Assembly: GCA_038210595.1 (NCBI GenBank) | Contig: JBBQWN010000003.1 | Span: forward strand, 1-64,000 | Length of the DNA stretch: 64,000 nucleotides | DNA from: Glacieibacterium sp038210595 | GTDB taxonomy: Bacteria > Pseudomonadota > Alphaproteobacteria > Sphingomonadales > Sphingomonadaceae | Direction of reading: 5' to 3' | Shown: positions 1-8,259 of the stretch, one piece after another | Layout: each line of letters starts with the position of its first letter | Position numbering within the stretch: the first letter of the stretch is position 1 | Notes under the pieces: model-generated | Database searches by the model: none | Told to the model about the DNA's origin: nothing | What the model saw: the letters and a program-made list of their open reading frames with translations, nothing else | Translations under genes and position numbers: made by a program

Positions 1-1818
1 GAGCAGCATCGCAAGCTGGCGCTGGTTCGCGCCGAGATGCGCGGCCTGGTGCTGTCGTCAGAACAGCAGACGGCGTTCACGCATGTTACGGAGGCCAAGG
101 GTCTGGGCGTCGTCGTCGGCTATGCCGGCACCGGCAAGTCGGCGATGCTCGGGGTGGCTCGCGAGGCTTGGGAGAGCGCGGGCTACAACGTGCAGGGCAT
201 CGCGCTATCCGGCATCGCGGCCGAGAATCTGGAGAGTGGGTCGGGCATCGCGTCACGCACTATTGCCAGTCTGGAACACCAGTGGGCCAAGGATCGCGAT
301 CTACTGACAAGCAAGGACGTGCTGGTGGTCGACGAAGCCGGGATGATCGGCACGCGGCAGCTGGAGCGGGTCGTCAGCGAGGCGCAGAAGCGCGGTGCCA
401 AGGTCGTGCTGGTCGGCGATCCGGAGCAGTTGCAGGCGATCGAGGCGGGGGCGGCGTTCCGCAGCGTCGCTGAGCGCCATGGCGCCATCGAAATCACCGA
501 CATCCGTCGGCAGCGAGACGACTGGCAGCGGCTCGCGACACGCCAGCTGGCGACGGGGCGGACCGCGGAAGCGGTGCGCGCTTATGCCGGGCACGACCAG
601 ATGCACGCCGCCTCCACTCGCGACGATGCGCGAACCGCGTTGATCGAGCGCTGGGACCGCGACCGTCAGGATGCTCCCGATACCAGCCGCATCATCCTCA
701 CCCACACCAACGACGAGGTGCGAGCGCTCAACCTCGGCGCGCGCGAGCGCCTGCGCCAGGCGGGCGAACTCGGTGCCGATGTGAAGATCCAGACCGAGCG
801 CGGCGCGCGTGCGTTCGCGAGCGGCGACCGGGTGATGTTCCTGCAGAACGAGCGAGGGCTCGGCGTCAAGAACGGCTCGCTCGGCACGGTCGAGAGCGTC
901 AGTACGGCGCGCATGGCGGTGATGCTCGATGGCGGTCGTGCGGTGGCGTTCGACGTCAAGGACTACGCCACCCTCGACCACGGCTATGCCGCCACCGTGC
1001 ACAAGGCGCAGGGGGTGACGGTCGACCGGGTGCACGTGCTGGCGACCCCGGGCCTCGATCGCCATGCGGCGTACGTTGCGCTGTCGCGACACCGCGACCG
1101 GGTCGACCTGCACTACGGTCAGGATGACTTTGCTGACGAGCGCCGGCTGGTGCAGGCGCTGTCGCGCGACCGCGGCAAGGACATGGCCAGCGACTACGTC
1201 CGGGTGCAGACGCCCGCCCGAGCGTCGCCAACTCCTGAGCCTAAACAGCCGAAGCTGGAGCCTGCACCTGCCGCGCGACCACTATCGCTGCACGACGCCG
1301 TCGTGCGGTTCGCCCGGACAACCGACGAGATCATGAAGATGCGGAGGCAGGGCCTTGAGGAACTGCCCCACCAGACGGCGGCGTTCGCCGCGGCGAACCA
1401 CTCACTCAACTCGGTCAGGCCCGACGGCGCCCGCGATCTGCGCGCGGCGTTCGTGCGCGACATGGGGCTGCTCGATGACGCATCAAGCGGGAATAGCCGC
1501 GCTGCGATCGGCGCGATGGACGTCGAGAGCCGTTACCGGACCGATCCCCAGCTCAGGGCGGACCAGTTCATCAAATCATGGCGTGAGCTTGGCGACCGCC
1601 ACGAACTGTTCGAGCGTCGCGGGGAGGACGGCGCGATGCGCGGCGTCGCCAGTCAAATGGCCGGGCTCGCCAAAAGCCTGGAGCGGGATCCGCAGGTCGA
1701 ATCGCTGCTCCGCCAGCGTCACCGCGATCTTGGCATCCCGGCTTACATCGAAAGGCCGCTCTCGCAGGCGCTGCCTGACTGGATCGGATTCGGCCGAGGA
1801 CGAGGGCTGGCGCGCTGA
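1..1818 (+). CDS. traA: Ti-type conjugative relaxase/helicase TraA, C-terminal part (5' end outside window)
   Basis: This protein nicks and unwinds DNA during conjugative transfer. The reading frame is open from base 1, so the true start and the N-terminal MobA/MobL relaxase domain lie off the window. The visible part is the RecD-like SF1 helicase. Numbered from the first in-window ATG (position 37), Walker A GYAGTGKS is at residues 28-35 and Walker B DEAG at 99-102. A VHKAQG motif and the YVALSRHRDR helicase motif follow. The C-terminal 200 residues, ending in GFGRGRGLAR, match the tail of Agrobacterium-type TraA (family knowledge). No other tra genes are in view, so the element may be mobilizable rather than self-transmissible. 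Confidence 0.88.
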   Translation, partial: EQHRKLALVRAEMRGLVLSSEQQTAFTHVTEAKGLGVVVGYAGTGKSAMLGVAREAWESAGYNVQGIALSGIAAENLESGSGIASRTIASLEHQWAKDRDLLTSKDVLVVDEAGMIGTRQLERVVSEAQKRGAKVVLVGDPEQLQAIEAGAAFRSVAERHGAIEITDIRRQRDDWQRLATRQLATGRTAEAVRAYAGHDQMHAASTRDDARTALIERWDRDRQDAPDTSRIILTHTNDEVRALNLGARERLRQAGELGADVKIQTERGARAFASGDRVMFLQNERGLGVKNGSLGTVESVSTARMAVMLDGGRAVAFDVKDYATLDHGYAATVHKAQGVTVDRVHVLATPGLDRHAAYVALSRHRDRVDLHYGQDDFADERRLVQALSRDRGKDMASDYVRVQTPARASPTPEPKQPKLEPAPAARPLSLHDAVVRFARTTDEIMKMRRQGLEELPHQTAAFAAANHSLNSVRPDGARDLRAAFVRDMGLLDDASSGNSRAAIGAMDVESRYRTDPQLRADQFIKSWRELGDRHELFERRGEDGAMRGVASQMAGLAKSLERDPQVESLLRQRHRDLGIPAYIERPLSQALPDWIGFGRGRGLAR

Positions 1819-2202
1819 GTATTGGGTGCTTTACGCTCAACGGCGCTCGTCCAGAGGGTAGCCCGCGACCCCAGAAACAACCGGTTGATCTGACCTTCCG
1901 CATAATTCGGCCAACGGCCGACGTTGGGTGGAAACCGGCCCGTCCGCTTTCGAGAGGCCGGGCACCGTTGCAGCCGCGTGTCCAGCCATCTCTTAGGCAG
2001 TAGTTAAAGACCCCATCGCTCACATAGCTCGTCGAATTTGCTAGCCGAAAGCGAACGCAACCAAACGTCTTGGGATTGCCCGACTTACGGCAGGAATCGG
2101 GGACGAAGAGGACTTACCGTTGTAAGGAAGCTAATGGTGAGAAGCGGACATTTCCTGCGGAGCCGCAGCGTCGGCAACAAATTTTTTGGCTTTGGCGATT
2201 AA
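1819..2202. other. Non-coding stretch after traA
   Basis: No ORF here has convincing codon use or a recognisable product. Short frames, such as one opening at 2070, look random. The stretch is less GC-rich than its surroundings and leads into the PEP-CTERM relic, so it probably contains degraded remains of that gene's upstream part. Confidence 0.5.
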
Positions 2203-2367
2203 TCGGGAAACATCACATTCCTGAACGTCGCGGCAGCAACCTTTGGGTTCGCGATCGATAACGTTACATGCGAAGTTGGCGCGGTTCCGGAGCCGGCCTC
2301 TCGGGCGCTGATAATCAGCGGTTTCGGAGTCATCGGGATTGCGGCACGTCGGCGCCGACCACAATAG
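2203..2367 (+). pseudogene. Relic of the C-terminus of a PEPxxWA-CTERM protein
   Basis: Frame 1 between the TAA at 2200 and the TAG at 2365 reads as the end of a PEP-CTERM protein. A FGFAIDNV segment, typical of the last beta strand before the sorting signal, is followed by AVPEPAS, a hydrophobic stretch (ALIISGFGVIGIAA) and RRRR. The conserved Trp after PEPAS is replaced by Arg (codon cgg instead of tgg). There is no start codon or signal peptide in frame; a possible upstream piece lies in another frame around 2162-2218. This looks like a decayed gene whose 5' part has been lost. Expression is not expected. Confidence 0.55.
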
Positions 2368-2527
2368 CGGCTCAGCTTGAAAGTAAACACTCTGATCGTT
2401 CCTCGACACACTTGGAGCGGTTGAGTGGATTACATCAGAGCAAGGTTGTGACGCCCATCGACAGGCGCGGGGGGGCGTGAATGGCGCCAGCCGTACTGTT
2501 ACGTCAGGCGCCCCGCTGCCCGTCGCG

Positions 2528-2983
2528 TCAATCAATGCTTTGTCCGGGTGCGCGAGTGGCGTGGACGATCAGCGCCAGCGTGCCTGCCAAGCCAATCGCC
2601 CAATGGACGATACTCGTCAGCGACCGCGAGTGCTCGCCTGCGATATAGTAGAGCCCGACCCCGCTCGCGGCGAGAATCGTGATGCAGACGGCGGTCGTGG
2701 TTCCGGTCCGGCGAGCGCGTCGCGCACGCCACGCCAGGCGAATGTGGTTCGGGATCAGCGCCCCGGCAACGATCAGAAAACCATATGCGGCGACACCGTG
2801 TAGTCTGAGCAGCCAGGACTCGGCTGGACTATGCTCGGGCCCGAAACTGCCTGCGACCATAACGAAATGATGCAGCACCAGCCAGGCGCTGCCGGACAGC
2901 AGCAACATCCCGAACCCGAGGTAGACGGCCCGTTCGTGCCATTTCGGCAGCCGGTTGCTTTGGTGCAGCAGCGCGCGGCTCAT
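2528..2983 (-). CDS. Four-helix histidine-rich membrane protein (DUF4405/cytochrome b-like)
   Basis: A 151-residue inner-membrane protein with about four transmembrane helices (roughly residues 19-38, 60-78, 98-115, 126-142). Histidines sit at helix ends: H38, H39, H62, H80, H118, H127 and H141. That is the pattern of small bis-haem cytochrome b proteins (DUF4405 type), so electron transfer across or along the membrane is inferred. The ATG overlaps the apbE stop as ATGA. It is the last gene of the five-gene operon 6890-2528, and the pairing with ApbE and an FMN-binding protein supports a redox role. Haem binding is inferred from spacing only. It could also be an uncharacterised membrane protein without haem. 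Confidence 0.7.
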   Translation of the reverse strand: MSRALLHQSNRLPKWHERAVYLGFGMLLLSGSAWLVLHHFVMVAGSFGPEHSPAESWLLRLHGVAAYGFLIVAGALIPNHIRLAWRARRARRTGTTTAVCITILAASGVGLYYIAGEHSRSLTSIVHWAIGLAGTLALIVHATRAPGQSID

Positions 2984-3750
2984 GCGGCGCGCGCCAGTGG
3001 GCCGACTTCGACAACGCGCCCGCCAGCCTCGATCATCAGTGCGGTCGCGCCCGCCACGGCGAGGCAGCGACCAGCAGCGGGACTGCCGCTGAGCACGATC
3101 TTGGTCAGGGCATCGGCGTCGATCGCGGCGGGACACCGCACCGTCACCGACAGCACCCCGGCGCAGCGCCCAGGCAGATGATCGGACGCTCCTCCGGGCC
3201 GGACCGCGCTCGTGGCGAGCGCACAGTTGTCGAGGGTCACGGCGACCACCGGGTTGCGATGCAACGGCTCCACCAGCGTCACCGGCCAGGGGCGCGGGCC
3301 GAACCCGCGCATGTCGCCACCGGCATTGACCAGCCCCGCCACGGCCCCGGCAGCTCGCATCGCCTGCACCGCGCTATCAACGGCAAAGCCCTTGGCGATG
3401 CCGCCAAGATCGATCGTCATCTCGCCAGGCAGGGCGACGCTCCGCCCGGCCAACGCCATTTCACGCCAATCGCCGGCGAGCATCGGATCGAACGCTCCCT
3501 CGCTCAGTCGTGACCAGAACAAGGCCCGCGCCAGAACCGCCGCTGTCCAGCGATGAACGGCGATCCGGCCCGGCGCTCGCCCCGCGTTGATCGCTGCGAC
3601 GTCGCTGGACGCATTGTACCGGTTCATCAGCGCGTGAACGACGGCGATTGCATCGAAGCCCGCCTCGACCGCTTCGATGCGGTCCGCCGTCACCTCGACG
3701 AACGTGCCCAGCCAGGGACGGCAGCGCGTAACCAGCTCAGCTGCGGGCAA
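2980..3750 (-). CDS. apbE: FAD:protein FMN transferase (ApbE family)
   Basis: ApbE takes FMN from FAD and links it covalently to Ser/Thr of target flavoproteins, with Mg2+. Seen here: the N-terminal WLGTFVEV block, NRYNASSDVAAIN, the signature DLGGIAKGFAVD, the VNAGGDMR segment, and ADALTKIVLSG near the C-terminus. The most plausible start is a TTG at 3750, overlapping the preceding FMN-binding gene by 14 nt; a CTG at 3735 is an alternative. The product is about 256 residues. No signal peptide or lipobox is visible, unlike E. coli ApbE, although the presumed substrate next door is exported. The neighbouring FMN-binding protein carries the acceptor motif, so the pair is very likely enzyme and substrate. 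Confidence 0.88.
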   Translation of the reverse strand: MPAAELVTRCRPWLGTFVEVTADRIEAVEAGFDAIAVVHALMNRYNASSDVAAINAGRAPGRIAVHRWTAAVLARALFWSRLSEGAFDPMLAGDWREMALAGRSVALPGEMTIDLGGIAKGFAVDSAVQAMRAAGAVAGLVNAGGDMRGFGPRPWPVTLVEPLHRNPVVAVTLDNCALATSAVRPGGASDHLPGRCAGVLSVTVRCPAAIDADALTKIVLSGSPAAGRCLAVAGATALMIEAGGRVVEVGPLARAA

Positions 3751-4276
3751 GGATCGTCTCGTAGATTGCCAGCACCTGCCGGACCCCGTCGGCGACGTGG
3801 CGGCTCGAGAGCGTCGCGCCTGAGATATTCTGGATATCGCGGTCGAGTTTGACCGCAGACCCCGGTCGCTTGCCAATGAATTGCCGGAGCCAGCGCGGGT
3901 TGGCGACCTCGCCGCCATAGTTTTCACGGTAGTCCAGAATCTCGACCCGGATGATGCTGCCGCTGGCATCGAGCGCGACCATGAACGTTATCAGTTCGTG
4001 CTTGCCGATCACCCGGTCGACGATCGCCCAGCCGAGCCGCCGGGCATCGGCGCGCGCCTCGTACACGCGGACACCCGGCGTCGCTGGTGCGACGCCAGCG
4101 CGAGCGGTCACGGCTGCGAGTTGCTCGGGGGAAAAGGTCAGCGACCCGTCGGCGAATATTGTCGCCGACGGAAAAGCTGCGGCACGGGCTTCCTCAACCG
4201 CCAGATACTGGGTCGCGTGAACTGCGGCGGGCAGCGTCACCGCCGTTGTCGCCAGCACCCTAAACCATGACGTCAT
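3737..4276 (-). CDS. Exported FMN-binding domain protein, likely ApbE substrate
   Basis: A 179-residue protein with an N-terminal signal peptide (MTSWFRVLATTAVTLPAAVHA, cleavage after HA) and a C-terminal FMN_bind domain like that of RnfG and NqrC. The motif SGAT in NISGATLSSRH fits the [S/T]GA[S/T] sequence whose last Thr receives FMN through a phosphoester bond (family knowledge). The domain core around DYRENYGGEVANPRW is typical. The start at 4276 puts the signal peptide first, and upstream in-frame codons would overlap the porin gene. It lies 13 nt after the porin stop and overlaps apbE. It is probably a periplasmic one-electron flavin carrier. Its donor could be the downstream cytochrome b-like protein. 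Confidence 0.88.
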   Translation of the reverse strand: MTSWFRVLATTAVTLPAAVHATQYLAVEEARAAAFPSATIFADGSLTFSPEQLAAVTARAGVAPATPGVRVYEARADARRLGWAIVDRVIGKHELITFMVALDASGSIIRVEILDYRENYGGEVANPRWLRQFIGKRPGSAVKLDRDIQNISGATLSSRHVADGVRQVLAIYETILARS

Positions 4277-4289
4277 TGTCGTCGCTCCG

Positions 4290-5645
4290 TCAGAACATGT
4301 AGCCGACACCAAGATTGATGCGGTCGTTGGCGTCGTTATCGAAGAATTTCTGATAGTCCGCCTTGAGCACCACCTGGGGATGGGGGCGGAACGAGAACCC
4401 GGTCGTCAGCACCTTGTCACGATTTTCGGGGTCGCGGGCAATGCCGAGCGGCAGCTTTGCCTGCGTGTCATAGCGTTCATAGCGGGCGAACGGGGACAAG
4501 GCGAAATCGCCGCCGAGATCGAAGGTATACGCACCTTCGACGAAATAACCGTAGAAGCGCGACGGCACCACCGGCCGGTCGCCGCCGTCGAGCGCGTTCG
4601 CATCTTCGAAAGCTTGCGTGACGCGGCCGGCCTGCCCAATCGTGCCGCGTGAATAGAGCGCACGGAAGTCAAAGCCGGCGATCTGGTAGCGGGCGTGGAC
4701 ATCGAACAGCGTGACCCGCGCTTTGATACCGGCGAGATCGGGGGTCGCGTCGTCGTTGCGATGCGCGCCGTTGCTATGCGTCGAGTTGCCCGACGACACG
4801 GCCGCACCGAGCGTCAGCCCCGGCACGCCCTTATATTCGAGTGCAGCATAGGCCGAAAGGCTCGCGGCGCGTGCAAAGGTCAGCTCCTGATGGATCGACC
4901 CCAGCGGCTCGTCAGCACCGTCGAACTTCGAAACGTCGTAGCCGGTGGTGATGCCGGCATCGTAGGAGAAGCCCGAACCCAAGTCGCCGTAGAGGCTGAA
5001 GCCGCCTTCACGCAGCGTCGAGGGGATGATCAGCGTCTCGACGAAATTACGTTCCACGCCGTAGAACTGCGGCGGCTCATGGTTGCGGTTGATGAACCCG
5101 AACGGCAGCAGGAACAGCCCGGCACGCAGGTTGAGCGCCGGGTTGAAGCGATAATTGAGATAGGCCTGCTCGATCGCGAATTCGCCCTTGTCCGAGCTGC
5201 TCGCAATCGCGTGCTCGACCTCGAATTCGGTCACGAGGCTGAGCTTGTCGTTGAACTTGTGGCCGACGAACAGCACGACGCGGCGCGCATCGGCAAGGTT
5301 GCGACTGCTATCCTTCAGATAGCCGTTGTAGTTCAGCTCACCGTAACCGCCGATCGTGGTGTCGGACTCGGCCTTGGCGACCTCGACCGCAGCCGATGAT
5401 GCCGGTGACCGCTGCACAGCACCGGGCGTGGACGCGGCCGCGTAGTTGGCGCTTGCGGTCGATTGCGCTTCGACCGCCGTGGCCATCGCGTCCGATTTTG
5501 CCTCAAGCCGCTCGAGCCGGGCGGACTGTGCCGCCAGCTGTGCTTTGAGCGCCGCAACCTCGGCCATCAGAGCCGCGTCACTGGCGTGCGCCGGCGCGGT
5601 CGCCATCATGGCGGTGGTAGCAAGCAGCAAGGCAAGTCTGTTCAT
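4290..5645 (-). CDS. Outer-membrane porin with N-terminal coiled coil (phosphate-selective porin O/P-like)
   Basis: A 451-residue protein. A signal peptide ends at AHA (residue 21), followed by a heptad-like coiled coil (about residues 25-65: MAEVAALKAQLAAQSARLE), an Ala/Ser-rich linker, then a beta-barrel of alternating strands ending in the terminal Phe (GVGYMF) needed for BAM-dependent insertion. The strand and loop pattern (GGYGELNYNGY, AGLFLLPFGFIN) resembles OprP/OprO-type porins. These trimeric channels pass anions or small organics, but the substrate cannot be read here. It lies second in the operon, 33 nt after the TIGR03118 gene and 13 nt before the FMN-binding protein, suggesting uptake linked to periplasmic redox chemistry. 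Confidence 0.8.
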   Translation of the reverse strand: MNRLALLLATTAMMATAPAHASDAALMAEVAALKAQLAAQSARLERLEAKSDAMATAVEAQSTASANYAAASTPGAVQRSPASSAAVEVAKAESDTTIGGYGELNYNGYLKDSSRNLADARRVVLFVGHKFNDKLSLVTEFEVEHAIASSSDKGEFAIEQAYLNYRFNPALNLRAGLFLLPFGFINRNHEPPQFYGVERNFVETLIIPSTLREGGFSLYGDLGSGFSYDAGITTGYDVSKFDGADEPLGSIHQELTFARAASLSAYAALEYKGVPGLTLGAAVSSGNSTHSNGAHRNDDATPDLAGIKARVTLFDVHARYQIAGFDFRALYSRGTIGQAGRVTQAFEDANALDGGDRPVVPSRFYGYFVEGAYTFDLGGDFALSPFARYERYDTQAKLPLGIARDPENRDKVLTTGFSFRPHPQVVLKADYQKFFDNDANDRINLGVGYMF

Positions 5646-5678
5646 TGGAAATCCTGCAGATTGATCATTGATTTCGGT

Positions 5679-6890
5679 TCAGGCAGCGACGGCGATCCGG
5701 CGCCGCCGCAATGCGCCGCCGGTCAGCGCGAGCCCCGCCATCATCATGGCCCAGGTCGCGGGCTCGGGCACGGCAGTGATGCGGCCAAACAGGCCTTGCG
5801 TCTCGTCTTCGGGACCGGCCGCGAAATAAAGCGCATCGGCGCGGCCCAGGCTGGCACCGTTGCCGAAGACCAGCCCCCACAGGCCATCAATGGCTAGTGG
5901 GTTGCCGCTCGCGTCGCGGACATAGTCGATGGCGCTCAGGGTGACAGGGTCGAAGGCAACGATGGTGCCGTCGCCGAAGTTACCGACCAGCAGGTCACCG
6001 CCGTAGTGGCCGAAGCTCGCAGGTGCGACTGCCAGACCCCACGGCGAATTGAGCAATCCCTTGTCGTCGGCGACAGCGACGAGGTTGCCCGCCTCGTCGT
6101 AGCGCGCGAGGCGGCCGAGGCCGGCCCCGTGGATCTCCTCACCGGGCGCATCCTGGGCAGCGTAGGTTACGAACACGGCAGCGCTGCCGCCCACCGCAAA
6201 GCCCTGGACATTGAACGACGCAAAGTTCCCGCCGAACGGGTTGGTGAAAGCGTTGGTGGCGGTCAGGTCGGTGAAGTCGCCGCCATAGGTCCGCACCCCT
6301 GTCGTCGCGCCGAAGTCGGCGGCGTACAGCAGGTCGCCTGCGGCACTGATCCCAAGCCCGAAGAACCGCGAGCCGTCCGCCGAGCGGTCGACAACGGTCA
6401 GCGCAGTGCCGGGCCGATCGAAGTTTCCGCCGCCGTTGTTGCGCTCGGTCCACGCCGACAGGGTGCCGTCGGTCGAAGCGAACAGGAACTTCGCGCTGTT
6501 GGTGATCGCGCCGTTCGGATGGGCCTGAGTGATCTGGGAATTGGCGGATCCGTTGAAGACGACACCGGTCGGGGTCCCCGTGGCACCTCCGCTGCACGGC
6601 ACCGATACAGTCTTGAGACCGTCCTGATGCAGAGGCGTGCCGCCGACATCGCCGACGAACTCGACCGACTCACCCGAGCCGTTGACGGTGACCCAGAAAT
6701 AGCCGCCGAAACCGGCCGGGCGGATCGCCAGTCCCCAGGCGTCGGTCAGCGTCGGGTCGATGATGGGTGCGCCGTACTTGGCATCGGTCGCAACCAGGTT
6801 GGTGGCGCGAAACTGAGCGGCGGCAGGAGCTGCGACCAGGCCAGCGGCAAGCACCGCCGCGGCAAGCGCGCGCGATCGCGATCGAATCAT
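5679..6890 (-). CDS. TIGR03118 family protein with PEPxxWA-CTERM sorting signal
   Basis: A 403-residue exported protein. After a signal peptide (cleavage near APAAAQ), the sequence NLVATDAKYG...DPTLTDAWGLA is the hallmark of TIGR03118, a family predicted to fold as an NHL-like beta-propeller. The C-terminus VPEPATWAMM, a hydrophobic helix and RRRR form a PEPxxWA-CTERM signal recognised by an exosortase (XrtA type), which is not in this window. The start at 6890 has a GGAGA ribosome site 7 nt upstream; an earlier in-frame ATG at 6917 would precede the signal peptide awkwardly. It is first in the operon with porin, FMN-binding protein and ApbE. The link between a PEP-CTERM protein and flavin transfer is unusual. 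Confidence 0.85.
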   Translation of the reverse strand: MIRSRSRALAAAVLAAGLVAAPAAAQFRATNLVATDAKYGAPIIDPTLTDAWGLAIRPAGFGGYFWVTVNGSGESVEFVGDVGGTPLHQDGLKTVSVPCSGGATGTPTGVVFNGSANSQITQAHPNGAITNSAKFLFASTDGTLSAWTERNNGGGNFDRPGTALTVVDRSADGSRFFGLGISAAGDLLYAADFGATTGVRTYGGDFTDLTATNAFTNPFGGNFASFNVQGFAVGGSAAVFVTYAAQDAPGEEIHGAGLGRLARYDEAGNLVAVADDKGLLNSPWGLAVAPASFGHYGGDLLVGNFGDGTIVAFDPVTLSAIDYVRDASGNPLAIDGLWGLVFGNGASLGRADALYFAAGPEDETQGLFGRITAVPEPATWAMMMAGLALTGGALRRRRIAVAA

Positions 6891-6905
6891 GGCCGGTCTC
6901 CGTGT

Positions 6906-6925
6906 TGCCCGAGTCATTTCGGGCA
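6906..6925 (-). promoter_or_regulatory. Small hairpin in the leader of the flavin/porin operon
   Basis: TGCCCGA and TCGGGCA form 7-bp arms around a 6-nt loop, ending about 15 nt before the ATG of the TIGR03118 gene. It may influence translation or bind a regulator. No consensus promoter could be assigned upstream, and no clear sigma-54 site was found. Confidence 0.25.
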
Positions 6926-6964
6926 GAACACGACGCTATTGCGAGGCGTTGTCATGTACAAGTG

Positions 6965-7171
6965 TTATTGCGAGCCAGTTGCAGTAATTCTGTAGCCGGC
7001 GTGGCCGCACTGCCACACCTTAGCAAGGGCGCAGATTACGTCGACCTCCAGCGCCAGCGCTCGCAGGGTAAACACCGAGATAAACGAGAAGGCGATGATC
7101 AAGAGGCTGACGAATAGCGCCGAGCCGATCTTGAGTGTCCCATAAAGGGTTTTGCCGGACTTGCTTGATTT
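6965..7171 (-). pseudogene. Relic of a CzcA/CusA-type heavy-metal RND pump
   Basis: On the minus strand the frame between stops at 7172-7174 and 6965-6967 contains IGSALFVSLLIIAFSFISVFTL. It resembles the transmembrane segment of heavy-metal efflux RND pumps (family pattern VGPALF-SLLII--SF-PVFTL-A) just before the EGRLFAPLA block, which appears here in degraded form (LEVDVICALAK). Only about 40 residues are alignable by eye and both ends run into unrelated sequence. This suggests that the island once carried, or recombined with, a metal-resistance operon. The assignment is from memory of the family and needs an alignment. Confidence 0.4.
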
Positions 7172-7587
7172 CTACCCGACTGACACTTTTCCAAGTCTCC
7201 GTCCCGAAAGCGGCTGGCGGCGATTGGTCGATCTTAGCCTAAAACGGAAGTTGTATGAGCGTCCGGTTTTGGGAGGCGCGATCGTAGTCGGAACGTCCGC
7301 AAATGGGTCCTCGCCGCCGTGAAGCTGCCGGTCTGCTGATGCCCAGAGTTGGTCATCCGCACTGGCTCCGCGGTCGCCCGTTACCGGACTTCAAAACTGG
7401 ACACGACTGATCTGAGCGGTCGCTCCCGATGCATTGCAAAATCGCGTTTTCTGAGGCAAAAACTCGGACGATCAGTAGCACGGCTTTTCGACATGACGTA
7501 GTTTTGAGGACATGTTCGTCTGGATACGGGTAACTGTTATCTGCCCTAGAAGACGGTTGATATTTGTCCAAAGTGGGGGAGTTTACC
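7172..7587. other. Gene-free AT-richer stretch upstream of the orphan secreted protein
   Basis: No ORF here looks coding. A 78-codon minus-strand frame (7353-7589) has no family resemblance or ribosome site. The last part must hold the promoter of the gene at 7588; its ribosome site GGGGGAG at about 7575-7581 is clear. Base composition is lower in GC than the flanking core genes. Confidence 0.5.
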
Positions 7588-8259
7588 ATGCTGTTCCGGC
7601 GGTCATCGTGGGTGTTTGCCGCCTTCGTAATTACCGCGCCTCTGACTGCTCAAACCCTTCAACAGCAAACGGCAGCCTTGAAGGTAATCCGCGACACAGC
7701 AGCCGATATATGTCAGGTCGCGCCAATCGAGCAGTCAAATCAGACCGTCGATCTCTCGGGAAACGCTAAGGCAAAGCTGTCGGGCGCGATCAGCAAGGTT
7801 GTGGATATTGGCATTTCTGGCGCTGCAAAGTACAATGTAGGTCGATCAAAAGGCGTTTTGCAGAAGGACCTAGCTTCGGCGATCAAGGATGGCAACGATT
7901 GTAAGAGAGATGTCTTCAATCGGTTAGCTCCAATAATGGTCCCAAGTCTGGCGCCTGGGAGCGCCGCGCAATCGCGCACCAGCGCACCTACTCTTTTCAA
8001 CAAGCCAACTGGATACTTTAAGAAGCAGGGAAGCCTATGGCTAGAGTACCCGCCCTACGCACCAAACTCTTATTTCACTTTTCAAGATAAAGGTTCTGAC
8101 GGTACATACGTATACCTTGTTGACCCGAGTCGCTCAAAGCCGGGTGATCCGAGTAATGGAATGATCATGCGTCTACCGATTAAGGGTGGCAGCGCCCAAT
8201 GGTCCTACCAAAATCCGGTCTCATGGATTGACTTTACGGTCGTAACACCCGGCTCGTAG
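7588..8259 (+). CDS. Secreted protein of unknown function, island cargo
   Basis: A 223-residue protein that I do not recognise. It has a signal peptide (MLFRRSSWVFAAFVITAPLTAQ), then a helical domain with two cysteines (DICQ and NDCKRDVFNRL) and a repeated Gly/Lys pattern (GNAKAKLSGAISKVVDIGISGAAKYN). A C-terminal beta-rich part contains LWLEYPPYAPNSYF, YVYLVDPS and a final WIDFTVVTPGS. The ATG at 7588 has a strong GGGGGAG site 7 nt upstream; a TTG at 7564 would precede the signal peptide without benefit. Codon use is visibly less GC-biased than in neighbouring genes, and it sits alone beside the integrase, both suggesting recent transfer. Confidence 0.7.
   Translation: MLFRRSSWVFAAFVITAPLTAQTLQQQTAALKVIRDTAADICQVAPIEQSNQTVDLSGNAKAKLSGAISKVVDIGISGAAKYNVGRSKGVLQKDLASAIKDGNDCKRDVFNRLAPIMVPSLAPGSAAQSRTSAPTLFNKPTGYFKKQGSLWLEYPPYAPNSYFTFQDKGSDGTYVYLVDPSRSKPGDPSNGMIMRLPIKGGSAQWSYQNPVSWIDFTVVTPGS

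Noticed and set aside
301..1113. Long minus-strand frame of 270 codons inside traA
   Set aside because: It is the antisense of a clearly conserved helicase domain, with Arg/His-rich composition typical of shadow frames in high-GC DNA.
6891..7000. Sigma-54 promoter for the TIGR03118/flavin operon
   Set aside because: No TGGCAC-N5-TTGC match on the minus strand; the nearest candidate (TGACAACGCCTCGCA) is too weak.
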